From the NCBI RefSeq assembly GCF_015207425.1, contig NZ_JADEWZ010000001.1:1-64000 (forward strand): DNA of 64,000 bases. The letters are read 5' to 3'. Position 1 is the first letter of the stretch, and each line of letters begins with the position of its first letter. The notes under the pieces were generated by a model. The model saw only the letters and a program-made list of their open reading frames with translations, was not told the origin of the DNA and did no database searches. Position numbers and translations under genes: made by a program. The stretch is from Lusitaniella coriacea LEGE 07157. Lineage in GTDB: Bacteria; Cyanobacteriota; Cyanobacteriia; Cyanobacteriales; Spirulinaceae. Shown here one piece after another: positions 28,262-36,557 of this stretch.

Positions 28262-29211
28262 AGGCATTCGTCACAGGAGCTAATGGATTCACCGGATCTC
28301 ATTTAGTCAAACATCTCCAACAACAAGGTTATCAAGTCAAGGGTTTAGTGCGTCAATCGAGTAATTTATCCCGCCTCGCAAACTGCGATTTAGAACTGGT
28401 GTATGGCGATCTGACCCATCGACAGGTTTTACAGGACGCGATCGCGGATATCGATACAATATTCCACACAGCCGCCTATGTAGACCTGGGATTGGTCGAT
28501 GAGGCAGAGATGGAACGAGTTAATGTGGAAGGAACCCGCACCATCTTAGAAGTCGCCCAATCCGCCAGAATCTCAAAAATAGTCTATTGCAGCACGATTG
28601 GCGTATTTGGGGATACCCAAGGTCAGGTGGTTGATGAAACCTTCCAAAGAACACAGCAGGATTTTTCTTCTGCCTACGACCGCACGAAATACCAAGCGCA
28701 ACAACTAGTAGATGGATTTTTCCAGCAAGGTTTACCCGTCGTGAGTATCATGCCGTCTGGTATTTTTGGACGCGATGACCCTCATTTTGGGCCTGTCATT
28801 CAGCTCTTTCTCAAAAGACAATTAAAAGTATGGCCCGGTGGCGATCGCGTCACGGGTATCGTTCATGTAGACGATCTGGTACAGGGTATGATTCTCGCAG
28901 CCCAAAACGGCAAACCGGGAGAACATTATATTCTTTCCTCTGGGGAGCTAACCACCCGCGAGATGTTTGCAATCCTCTCTGAGGAAACGGGGATTCCCTT
29001 ACCCGCAGATCCCCCCGAACTTCTAGTGAGGCTAGTCGGTCGCTTAATCGACCCTATTGGCAAATTATTGTCTTGGAACCCGCCCATTAGTCGCGAGCGC
29101 GTTCGCTACATTTACGATCGTTGCGTACGAGTTCAGGCAACAAAAGCACATCAAGAGTTGGGTTGGCAATCTCGCTCTGTATCGGAAATACTAAAAGAAT
29201 TAGTCAGATAA
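28258..29211 (+). CDS. NAD(P)-dependent SDR/epimerase-type reductase, candidate ceramide reductase (CerR-like)
   Basis: The 317-residue extended SDR has the nucleotide-binding GANGFTGSH (7-15) and the catalytic Y140-x3-K144 (AYDRTKYQ), with STIGVFG upstream. It resembles sugar epimerases and 3-beta-HSD-like reductases. In Caulobacter the gene for the keto reduction in ceramide synthesis encodes such a protein. It is translationally coupled to the acyltransferase gene (ATGA overlap) and 18 bp ahead of the DevB-like gene. Substrate assignment depends on this context. Confidence 0.8.
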   Translation: MKAFVTGANGFTGSHLVKHLQQQGYQVKGLVRQSSNLSRLANCDLELVYGDLTHRQVLQDAIADIDTIFHTAAYVDLGLVDEAEMERVNVEGTRTILEVAQSARISKIVYCSTIGVFGDTQGQVVDETFQRTQQDFSSAYDRTKYQAQQLVDGFFQQGLPVVSIMPSGIFGRDDPHFGPVIQLFLKRQLKVWPGGDRVTGIVHVDDLVQGMILAAQNGKPGEHYILSSGELTTREMFAILSEETGIPLPADPPELLVRLVGRLIDPIGKLLSWNPPISRERVRYIYDRCVRVQATKAHQELGWQSRSVSEILKELVR

Positions 29212-29229
29212 AAAACTATTTTTTTTACA

Positions 29230-30525
29230 ATGAAAATCAAGTCTTTGGGCAAACAAAAAAGTTGGTGGCTTGCTGGCTGCGCTTTGGCGATTGCTTTGCC
29301 TTTAAGTGTATTTTCGATTTATACCCTCCAGAACTCTCGGAAAAGCACTTCAGGAGTCTCCTCCTCAGATTTAGAGCTTTTAGCTTCGCCGAACGCCATT
29401 GCGGCTTTGGGGTTTTTAGAACCTGAAGGAGAAGTTGTTCGTTTATCAGGAACGGTTGCCAATGGCGCGCGGGTCGATAAATTATTGGTCAAACAGGGAG
29501 AACAAGTCAAAACAGGGCAAATCGTGGCAATTCTTGATAGTCGCGATCGCCTCTTGACTGCTCTAAAAAAGTCGCAAACACAAGTCAAAATTGCCGAATC
29601 TCGTCTGGCGCAGGTGAAAGCGGGAGCAAAACAAGGGGAAATTAATGCTCAAAAGGCGAGAGTTAATAATTTGCAAGCAGAATTACAAGGTCAAAAGGCA
29701 ACGCAACAAGCCACTATCGAGCGTCTAGAATCAAACTTAAAAGGGAACACAGCAGCTCAACAAGCCACCATCGAACGTCTAGAAGCAGAGTTGCGGAATG
29801 CCCAAAACGAGTGCAATCGCTTCGAGAGATTATATCTTGATGGCGCGGTAACCACTTCAGACCGCGATCGAAAGTGCTTAGAACAGAAAACGGCTCGCCA
29901 GCGCGTCGTTGAGGCAAAAGTTACCCTGAAACGGATTGTAGATAGCACCCAAGACGAAATCGAAGAAGCGCAAGCAAATCTCAAAAGAACGATCGATACC
30001 ATTCAACAGCAGCAGACTGGGGCAAAAGCGACCCTCAACCAAATTGCAGAAGTTCGCGATGTAGACGTGGGACTTGCCCAAGCAGAACTCGAAGATGCCA
30101 TCGCAGGCGTTCAACAGGCTCAGGCAGAGTTAGATTTAGCGTATGTGCGAGCGCCCAGTTCCGGGCAGATTCTGAAAATTCATACTTTTCCAGGAGAAAT
30201 TATCAGCGATCGCGGTATTGTCGAACTGGGTCAAACGAGACAGATGTACGTGAAGGCAGAAGTCTATGAAACCGATATTAGCCAAGTCCGTCTCGGTCAG
30301 CCATCGAGCATTACCAGCGATGGTTTTCCAGGGGAATTAACGGGGGTTGTCGATGAGATTGGGCTGCAAATTGGTAAAAAAGAGGTGTTGAGTACCAACC
30401 CTGCTGTTGACGTGGATGCAAGAGTGGTCGAGGTGAAAATTCGTCTCGATTTAGAAGATAGTCAGAAGGTTGCAGGCTTAACAAATTTACAGGTGCAGGT
30501 TGTAATTGATAGCTCTAACGAATGA
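29230..30525 (+). CDS. DevB/HlyD-family periplasmic adaptor (membrane fusion protein)
   Basis: The 431-residue product has one N-terminal membrane anchor (about 10-30), a split lipoyl-like domain (GTVANGARVDKLLVKQGEQV and the late YVRAPSSGQILKI) and a long alpha-helical hairpin of about 150 residues with repeated QATIERLE, then beta-barrel domains. Such adaptors connect an ABC pump to TolC. In most cyanobacteria devB precedes devC and devA; here it is last, with three lipid enzymes in between. Confidence 0.88.
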   Translation: MKIKSLGKQKSWWLAGCALAIALPLSVFSIYTLQNSRKSTSGVSSSDLELLASPNAIAALGFLEPEGEVVRLSGTVANGARVDKLLVKQGEQVKTGQIVAILDSRDRLLTALKKSQTQVKIAESRLAQVKAGAKQGEINAQKARVNNLQAELQGQKATQQATIERLESNLKGNTAAQQATIERLEAELRNAQNECNRFERLYLDGAVTTSDRDRKCLEQKTARQRVVEAKVTLKRIVDSTQDEIEEAQANLKRTIDTIQQQQTGAKATLNQIAEVRDVDVGLAQAELEDAIAGVQQAQAELDLAYVRAPSSGQILKIHTFPGEIISDRGIVELGQTRQMYVKAEVYETDISQVRLGQPSSITSDGFPGELTGVVDEIGLQIGKKEVLSTNPAVDVDARVVEVKIRLDLEDSQKVAGLTNLQVQVVIDSSNE

Positions 30526-30572
30526 TTAATTTCAAATTCGCATCTCAAACGTTAATAACAATGGCAATTTTG

Positions 30573-31061
30573 CTATTTCCACCTCAGTTCGAGAAAACTT
30601 CGCTCAGGTTGATTTAACTCTTCTTCGGTTAGCCATTCGACGGGTTGGTATGTTCCAAACACGCGATCCCACCAGTCTACGGCTAAACCAAAATTATGAT
30701 GCCACTGATTGTACTTATGGTGAACATAATGAACGGGCATTTTCATCCAGAAGCACTTGGTTGGATTATCGTGTTGTAATTGATGGGCATAGGCGGAAAA
30801 AGCGGCATAACTTAATCCCCCCAAAAACCAGCCAATTCCTGCCGACCAAGAAACAAAAAACAGAGAACATAAGACAACAAAAAAGCCTCTAACATAGTCT
30901 CGAAATTCCCAGAGTACGCCTTGTCCTGCATTACGGCGATGATGGTCGCGGTGACGTTCGCCAATTTTTTGGGAAAAATGCATCAAGCGGTGCATCCAGT
31001 ATTCAACAAAGCTAGCAAAAATAAAAGCAGCAACTGCCATTAATAGAGGAAAGAAACTCAT
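30573..31061 (-). CDS. Fatty-acid hydroxylase/sterol desaturase-family membrane di-iron enzyme
   Basis: The 162-residue integral membrane protein carries the histidine clusters of the superfamily: HRLMH (24-28), HRDHH (37-41), HQLQH and HYVHHKYNQWHH. Four hydrophobic segments are visible. Family members hydroxylate fatty acids, sterols, carotenoids or sphingoid bases. It converges on the lipid/exporter operon, ending 47 bp from it. It could hydroxylate that lipid, but it could also be a CrtZ/CrtR-like carotenoid hydroxylase; its size is close to CrtZ. Confidence 0.8.
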   Translation of the reverse strand: MSFFPLLMAVAAFIFASFVEYWMHRLMHFSQKIGERHRDHHRRNAGQGVLWEFRDYVRGFFVVLCSLFFVSWSAGIGWFLGGLSYAAFSAYAHQLQHDNPTKCFWMKMPVHYVHHKYNQWHHNFGLAVDWWDRVFGTYQPVEWLTEEELNQPERSFLELRWK

Positions 31062-31118
31062 CAGAACTCAGTCAAAGGTTTTAGCTAATTCACAGTCAGC
31101 GTAATTCAGAAAATTGAG

Positions 31119-31838
31119 TTAACGAGCCAGCAATACCACCGTAATATTATCCGACCCTCCGTTCTGTTTCGCCTCTTCGACCAACGCCTCGGCGGCTTCT
31201 TCGCAGGTCTTGTTAGACTGAAGCAACGCGCTAAGTGCCTCATCTGACACTTCCTCCGTCAAGCCGTCGCTGCACAACAGCAAGCAATCTCCCGCAGCAA
31301 CTTCAAGAGAGTGTACCTCAACGCGCTGCAAATCTCGCCGTCCCAAACATTGGGATAATACGTGTCGCCAAGGATGAATTCTCGCTTCCTCCGGGGTCAG
31401 ATCGCCCATTTTAAGCGCCCTGGCAACCCAGGTCTGATCTTCAGTAATTTGTTCTAGCACGCGATCGCGCAATCGATAGAAACGAGAATCGCCCACGTGA
31501 GAGTACCAAGGCTGTCCCTTGCGAAAAATGACAACCACCACTGTCGTTCCCATATCCGCTCGTTCCGGATGTTCGTGCTGGTCGTCAAGAATCCCTTGAT
31601 TCGCCTCAAAAATTGACTTCTCCAGCAAAACTTCAGAAGCGATCCGCTCGTCCCAATGCTGCTCTAGGTAATGGCGAACTGTTTTCGTCGCGATCTGACT
31701 GGCTTCCTGTCCGCCTGCATGACCCCCCATCCCATCGGCAACGATAAAGAAGCGCCCTTCGGGATCGATATAATAGTCATCTTGGTTGACAGAACGTACA
31801 ACTCCTGTATCAGTCAGACCCGTAAAACCCGGTTTCAT
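31119..31838 (-). CDS. PP2C-type Ser/Thr protein phosphatase (PPM, Stp1-like)
   Basis: About 239 residues from MKPGFTGLTDTG. The PPM metal motifs are FIVADGMGGHAGG, MGTTVVVV, CSDGLTEEV and GGSDNITVVLL. It dephosphorylates Ser/Thr-phosphorylated proteins in the cytoplasm, normally opposite a Hanks-type kinase, which is not in this window. An earlier in-frame ATG (31847) would add only three residues. The UbiB gene upstream on the same strand is 46 bp away. Confidence 0.9.
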   Translation of the reverse strand: MKPGFTGLTDTGVVRSVNQDDYYIDPEGRFFIVADGMGGHAGGQEASQIATKTVRHYLEQHWDERIASEVLLEKSIFEANQGILDDQHEHPERADMGTTVVVVIFRKGQPWYSHVGDSRFYRLRDRVLEQITEDQTWVARALKMGDLTPEEARIHPWRHVLSQCLGRRDLQRVEVHSLEVAAGDCLLLCSDGLTEEVSDEALSALLQSNKTCEEAAEALVEEAKQNGGSDNITVVLLAR

Positions 31839-31884
31839 ACAACACACATCGCTTGAATGGAATCAACTAAAAATCACGAATCCC

Positions 31885-33642
31885 CTAGGGCATTCGATCG
31901 AAACGATCCAATCGTCTCATCAGGCGGAATAAGGTAAAACCCAGTCCACCGGCTGCTAGAGCGGCAATTGCAGCCCACCAAACTTTATCGTTAACCAAAA
32001 GAATGGTCGCTGATAAAGTAAAAGCAGCAACTAACAAAGTATAGTTGGTCAGAAGCTGAATTGTACTGATGCGACGCAAAATTCGGTCGGATTCGATCGA
32101 GCGCACCCTCACGCGGATATCGCCTCGCTCTAATTTTTCAATGGTATCCTCAATGCGGCGCGGCAGCCCTAAAGCGGTACTGCTGACTTGAGCGGCTTGT
32201 CGTCCCAGCTCGTTAAAAATACTATTTCCGTTGCTTGCACTACTATTTGTCATAACATCCATTGCAAAAGGTTTCGCAACCTCCATAAAATTAAATTCTG
32301 GGTCGAGTCCTTTCCCAACGCCTTCTAAGGTTGAAAAGGCTCGCATTACAAATGTAAACGTTGCGGGAAATCGAAAGGGTTGGTCGTAAGCCAGTTCGTA
32401 GAGATCGTCGCTGATGGCGGTTACAGATTGTTCTTCAAAGGGTTTATCCATGAAGTTATCCAGCATATACTGGATCGAACGCCGTGTGGGGCCGACATCT
32501 CCCGTTGGAGCTAACGCGCCTAACTCGATTAAGGATTGCATCACGCGATCGGCATTTTTCTCCGCAATGCCAAAAAGCGTATCCATTAATTTTTCCCGAA
32601 CGTTGGCTTGAATTTTCCCCATCATCCCGAAATCGTAGAAAATCATTTTGCCATCGGGACTGACGGCAATGTTACCGGGATGGGGATCGGCGTGGAAAAA
32701 GCCGTCGTTGAGTAATTGTTGCAAGTAAGCTTCTGCACCCAGTTTTGCCAGTAGCTTGCGGTCTAATCCTGCGGCTTCTAAGGCCTCGTAGTGGCTGATT
32801 TTGATGCCGGGGACATATTCGAGGGTTAAGACCCTTGGGGAGGTGTAGCGCCAATATACGCGAGGCACTCTTACCCAATCGTACTCGCGGAAGTTGCGGC
32901 GAAAGGTGTCGGCATTTCGCCCTTCATTGAGATAGTCGGTTTCTTCCCAAAGAATGCGGCAGCATTCGTCATAAATGCCCAACCAATCGCGTCCCTTTCC
33001 CCACCGGGGATGGTTTTGGAAGTATTGGGCAATGCGTTTGAGGATTGCGAGGTCGATGGTGAATAGTTTTTTTAAACCCGGTCGCTGAACTTTAGCGACG
33101 ACTTCTTCCCCGGAATTGAGTTGGGCTTTGTGGACTTGACCCAAACTTGCTGCGGCTAGGGGGGTGGGGTCGAAGGCGCGAAATAGTTCGGTAATCGATT
33201 TTCCCGTATCTTCTTTAACAATTGCTGCAACTTGTTCGTAGGAGAAAGCGGGAACGCGGTCTTGCAGTTTGCTCAGTTCCTCGACGTATTCGATGGGAAA
33301 GAGGTCGCCACGGGTGGAAAAGAGCTGACCGACTTTGATGAAGGTGGGCCCCAATTCGAGTAAGCTTTCCCGTATCCAAGCGGCTTGGGCTTTACGCCGC
33401 TTTTGTCGTTTTTCTTCGGTATAGCCACCGGGATAGCTCCAGGGCTTGCTATCGCGCCAGAATTCAAATAAGAGTCTTAAAACAAAAACCCAAATATCAA
33501 AGCGTCGCCGATTTCGGGAATAGTTTTCTCGATTCCACCGATAGGCACTTTTACCTTTGTCGGGTCGGGTCGAAGATTGGGGCGACGCAGCGTTCGATAG
33601 GTATTCTAGAGATTGTTTGGGCGTTTCGGAGAGGGCTGACAC
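31885..33642 (-). CDS. UbiB/ABC1/AarF-family atypical kinase
   Basis: The 585-residue product has the ABC1K signature FIKVGQLFSTRGDLFP (the K-x-G-Q motif), AAASLGQVHKAQL in place of a P-loop, VVAKVQRPG, HADPHPGNI (catalytic loop) and IFYDFGMMGK (metal loop). Two hydrophobic helices lie near the C-terminus. ABC1 kinases in cyanobacteria and plastids are linked to prenylquinone and tocopherol metabolism and plastoglobules. The start codon is GTG. The next upstream gene on the strand begins 51 bp away. Confidence 0.92.
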   Translation of the reverse strand: MSALSETPKQSLEYLSNAASPQSSTRPDKGKSAYRWNRENYSRNRRRFDIWVFVLRLLFEFWRDSKPWSYPGGYTEEKRQKRRKAQAAWIRESLLELGPTFIKVGQLFSTRGDLFPIEYVEELSKLQDRVPAFSYEQVAAIVKEDTGKSITELFRAFDPTPLAAASLGQVHKAQLNSGEEVVAKVQRPGLKKLFTIDLAILKRIAQYFQNHPRWGKGRDWLGIYDECCRILWEETDYLNEGRNADTFRRNFREYDWVRVPRVYWRYTSPRVLTLEYVPGIKISHYEALEAAGLDRKLLAKLGAEAYLQQLLNDGFFHADPHPGNIAVSPDGKMIFYDFGMMGKIQANVREKLMDTLFGIAEKNADRVMQSLIELGALAPTGDVGPTRRSIQYMLDNFMDKPFEEQSVTAISDDLYELAYDQPFRFPATFTFVMRAFSTLEGVGKGLDPEFNFMEVAKPFAMDVMTNSSASNGNSIFNELGRQAAQVSSTALGLPRRIEDTIEKLERGDIRVRVRSIESDRILRRISTIQLLTNYTLLVAAFTLSATILLVNDKVWWAAIAALAAGGLGFTLFRLMRRLDRFDRMP

Positions 33643-33693
33643 TCGATTTTTTTAAATAGTTTTGCCGAAAATTGCTGTAAAAAGGGAAAGCGA

Positions 33694-34023
33694 TTAGACC
33701 GCTTGGTTGCGATAGGTAGTTAGTTCGGCGCGAACGCGAGCGATTTCCGCGCGCAATTCGTCGATGGTTTCTTGCAAATCGCTGGGGGATTGAGGGCGAG
33801 GGCTTGTGCTAGGGGACGTGCTAACATCTTGAGTGCTTCGGTCTGCTTCTCGTTCGGCTCTTGCCATCACTTCTTCTGAAAACTGTCGCAGGTGTTCTCG
33901 CTGTTCGGCATCAAATTTACCTAATTCGCTCAGGGCGACGGTTAGGGAGTCTTCTACTTTTTCGTAGATGATTTCTGCTAGGGCTTTACCAACGAAAAAG
34001 GCGTGGATAACGGGGTTACTCAT
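33694..34023 (-). CDS. Small conserved cyanobacterial protein (DUF6825-like)
   Basis: This 109-residue soluble protein has a helical N-terminal part (NPVIHAFFVGKALAEIIYEK), a Ser/Thr/Pro-rich linker and a C-terminal coiled coil (DELRAEIARVRAELTTYRN). It looks like a family conserved among cyanobacteria and plastid-containing eukaryotes with no known function. It lies directly upstream of the UbiB kinase on the same strand, so they may be co-transcribed. Confidence 0.7.
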   Translation of the reverse strand: MSNPVIHAFFVGKALAEIIYEKVEDSLTVALSELGKFDAEQREHLRQFSEEVMARAEREADRSTQDVSTSPSTSPRPQSPSDLQETIDELRAEIARVRAELTTYRNQAV

Positions 34024-34194
34024 GAAGAAAAAGTGCGCATACGTTTCGTAACAAATTATATCTTGCTTATTCTCTGGGTTGGGGATTTTTTCTGCGCGAT
34101 CGCGCGCTCTTGACTGCTCGATCGCTTTGAGGGTCTGGGGTTCGGGGTTCGTTACCTATTAGTTTGGAGTTGGCGGAAAATTTGCGCTGAATGC

Positions 34195-35289
34195 CTAAAG
34201 AAGGGAACGATACGCATCCAGGGTTTGAGCAACGGTTTTGTCCCAGTTAAATAATTTTGCTCGTTTGTATCCTTTGGCAATCAGACGATCGCGCTCGATG
34301 GGATTATCGAGTAAAAAGAGGAGAATATCTGCTAAATCTCCCGTGGCGTTGGGATTGAAGAGAATCCCCGCTTCACCGACAACTTCCGGAATGCTCGAAC
34401 AGTTTGACGCAACCACAGCCGTTCCACAGGACATCGCTTCTAGGGGCGGAATGCCGAATCCTTCGTAGAGGGAAGGATAAACCAAGGCTACGCTGTGGCG
34501 GTAGAGGGTTGCGAGAGCGCGATCGTCAATGTGTCCGTATTGTTGCACGCGATTGCACAATTTCAGATCCGCAATCAATTGTTCCTCGGCTTCATTGAAA
34601 GGGGAACCGACAACACAAAGCATGACATCAGAACGAACGGAAGCCACTTTCCCAAAAGCACGCAACAAGCCGTCAAAATTTTTATAACCCCAACGCCCGC
34701 CCACATAGATAAAATAAGGACTCTCCGGAACGCTTGGGTTGGAGTCGATGGCGCTAACATCAATATCCGCAGCGAGATAAATAACCTTCACCTTTTCCTC
34801 AACTTCCGGATAGCATTCGAGCAAATCTTGTTTCGTATTCTCAGAAATACACAACAAAACCCGTGCATCTAAAATCGCTTTTCTCTTCTGTTCGATTTGT
34901 TGCCCATCGGGATCGAGCTGTTCGGGGAAACGCTCGTGAATCATATCATAAACAGTAATAATAATGGGGCATTGATAAGCGCTAAATGCTTTTTGCGTTA
35001 GTAAGGAATAGTAAGTTGGATGAATTAAATCCGGCTGGCTGAGAAACGTTTTACTCCTAAAATAATACTGCTCCAAAAAGCTTAAAACTCGATTGGGACG
35101 CAAACCAAATTTATAATAACAATGAATTTTTAAGTCCCGGCGACGTGGATAATTAACATTATTCAGATGGCTGGTTGTTAGGATGGGTTGAAAAGACTCT
35201 GGGAGACGATTGATAATATTTTCAAAATAGCGATTTACGCCGCCTGCTGCTTGAAATTTATAAATCGTTCCATCGTAAAGAATTTTCAT
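34195..35289 (-). CDS. Group 1 (GT4-type) glycosyltransferase
   Basis: The 364-residue GT-B enzyme begins MKILYDGTIYKFQAAGGVNR. Its C-terminal donor-binding half has FIYVGGRWGYKNFDGLL, LVYPSLYEGFGIPPLEAMSC (the E-x7-E motif) and SIPEVVGEAGILF. It probably transfers a hexose or deoxyhexose from a nucleotide sugar onto a surface polysaccharide. It belongs functionally with the export genes further right, but the CRISPR array lies between them. Confidence 0.88.
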   Translation of the reverse strand: MKILYDGTIYKFQAAGGVNRYFENIINRLPESFQPILTTSHLNNVNYPRRRDLKIHCYYKFGLRPNRVLSFLEQYYFRSKTFLSQPDLIHPTYYSLLTQKAFSAYQCPIIITVYDMIHERFPEQLDPDGQQIEQKRKAILDARVLLCISENTKQDLLECYPEVEEKVKVIYLAADIDVSAIDSNPSVPESPYFIYVGGRWGYKNFDGLLRAFGKVASVRSDVMLCVVGSPFNEAEEQLIADLKLCNRVQQYGHIDDRALATLYRHSVALVYPSLYEGFGIPPLEAMSCGTAVVASNCSSIPEVVGEAGILFNPNATGDLADILLFLLDNPIERDRLIAKGYKRAKLFNWDKTVAQTLDAYRSLL

Positions 35290-35412
35290 TTAAACTGTAT
35301 TTTAGGTTAGATTCTGTAGGGTGAGTTAGGTGGAAATTCGATAAATCTCTCCATTCTTAACTTTTCTCTTCGCCGTAACCCACCGAACCTAATTTTCCTG
35401 ATTGCTAGATAT

Positions 35413-35436
35413 AAAAAAGGGCGCAAGCATTGCGCC
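35413..35436 (-). terminator. Rho-independent terminator downstream of the CRISPR array
   Basis: On the minus strand GGCGCAA-TGC-TTGCGCC (35420-35436) is followed by C and six T. It lies about 90 bases beyond the last repeat in the direction of minus-strand transcription, so it should end the pre-crRNA. It would also insulate the glycosyltransferase gene. Confidence 0.75.
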
Positions 35437-35527
35437 TCTACTATTTTAAATTATTCTGGTTGTGCTTTTTCAGTTATCAGTCAAATTGGTCTAACTTTAA
35501 AGACCGACAGGAAATCGAGAAATAGCC

Positions 35528-35856
35528 GTTTCCAACTAATCCGATTTAACCCAGTCGGTAGGGATTCAGTCCTCAATCCGCTCCATCCGTTCTTCCAGTT
35601 TCCAACTAATCCGATTTAACCCAGTCGGTAGGGATTCCTGCTCAATATTCAGGAGAATCAAGATGAAAAAAGTTTCCAACTAATCCGATTTAACCCAGTC
35701 GGTAGGGTCTCAGAATATGGGAAGAAGTTACGTATGGACTTTGTAAATCGTTTCCAACTAATCCGATTTAACCCAGTCGGTAGGGCCAGGAAGAGGCGGA
35801 TAGCTGCTTCTAGGTTTAAGGTTTCCAACTAATCCGATTTAACCCAGTCGGTAGGG
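35528..35856 (-). CRISPR. CRISPR array, five identical 36-bp repeats and four spacers
   Basis: Repeats lie at 35528-35563, 35598-35633, 35672-35707, 35750-35785 and 35821-35856. On the plus strand each begins GTTTCCAACTAATCC and ends CCCAGTCGGTAGGG, and all five appear identical. Spacers are 34, 38, 42 and 35 bases. Read on the minus strand the repeat ends in TTAGTTGGAAAC, like the 5'-handle end of many type I/III repeats, and ACC-GACTG-GGT could form a small stem. A promoter on the right and a terminator on the left support minus-strand transcription. No cas gene occurs in the window, so it relies on a distant locus or is an orphan. Confidence 0.93.
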
Positions 35857-35900
35857 AGTTCGTCTGACAGCCCAGACCCAGTAAGGGTTTCAGCCGCCGA

Positions 35901-36294
35901 ATCGACGCACCTCTTCAAATTATAGTCTACGACTCCAAAAATTGCCAATTTTACCCCCTTCAAATCCAGTCTGTGCAAGGCATCGACGCACCTCAACGAA
36001 AGAATGCGGGTTTCGGGGATTTGGCGAGTTGCGTCGATTAGTACACCTTGAAAATACAAAAACCACTCAAGCCTATAGTATAAAAGGATTTCAGCCACTT
36101 TTTCGTTAACCCCCCAACCGAAAAACCCCCATCGACGCACCCCTTTGGAAAGTGGGAGACAAGGCGACGCGGTAACGCAGTGAGAATTATTCGCACTCTC
36201 AAATTCATACAACCCAATCGCTAAAAACCAGAGAGGACAAGGGTTTAAAGTATTTTCCTCGGTTGCACCTTCAGACAATTAATCAACGCACTCC
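35901..36294 (-). repeat. Recurring GGTGCGTCGAT motif upstream of the CRISPR array
   Basis: On the minus strand the motif (A/G)GGTGCGTCGAT occurs at 35901-35913, 35982-35994 and 36131-36143. A weaker copy (AGTGCGTTGAT) lies at 36282-36294 and an inverted variant at 36026-36039. Spacing is 81, 149 and 151 bases. The sequences between are unrelated. No gene is credible here, though one minus-strand frame of 149 codons is open. Confidence 0.6.
35919..35948 (-). promoter_or_regulatory. Probable promoter of the CRISPR leader
   Basis: On the minus strand TTGGCA (35943-35948) and a perfect TATAAT (35919-35924) are separated by 18 bases. Transcription would start near 35911, giving a leader of about 55 bases before the first repeat at 35856. 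Confidence 0.55.
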
Positions 36295-36416
36295 CATAAA
36301 GGAAACCCCCTATTCCGAACGTCATTCCGCGAAATTATGACTGAGAATCTTGGTTTTGGTGGGTTACGGCGAATCAGAAAGTGAACAAAGTGGTATCTAT
36401 CGAATTGTGGTATATA

Positions 36417-36495
36417 GCACTACAAAGTTAAGAATACACAATCTCACAAGCCATAACCTATAGCTGGTGGGCGTTGCCCACCCTACGCGATGTCC
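36417..36495 (-). repeat. Dispersed repeat with a GTGGGC-GTT-GCCCAC palindrome, copy 1
   Basis: The minus strand reads AGGACATCGCGTAGGGTGGG, then a palindrome, AGCTATAGGTTATGGCTTG and a tail CTTAACTTTGTAGTGCTATA. Nearly the same 80-85 bases occur twice more in the opposite orientation at 52684-52768 and 52927-53011. It is non-coding. Confidence 0.75.
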
Positions 36496-36557
36496 TAACG
36501 TTTGTGCGTAGTGCTATAACCAAACCTACGGAGAGGAATTAGCTTTTAGAGGGAGAA

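Noticed and set aside
35829-36278. Open frame of 149 codons on the minus strand
   Set aside because: It runs through CRISPR repeat sequence and the repeated GGTGCGTCGAT motif, and shows no protein-like pattern. Not a gene.
35413-36300. CRISPR-associated transposon (type V-K/Tn7-like) considered because of an orphan array with structured upstream DNA
   Set aside because: No Cas12k, TnsB, TnsC or TniQ gene is in the window, and the repeat sequence does not resemble those I recall for that type.
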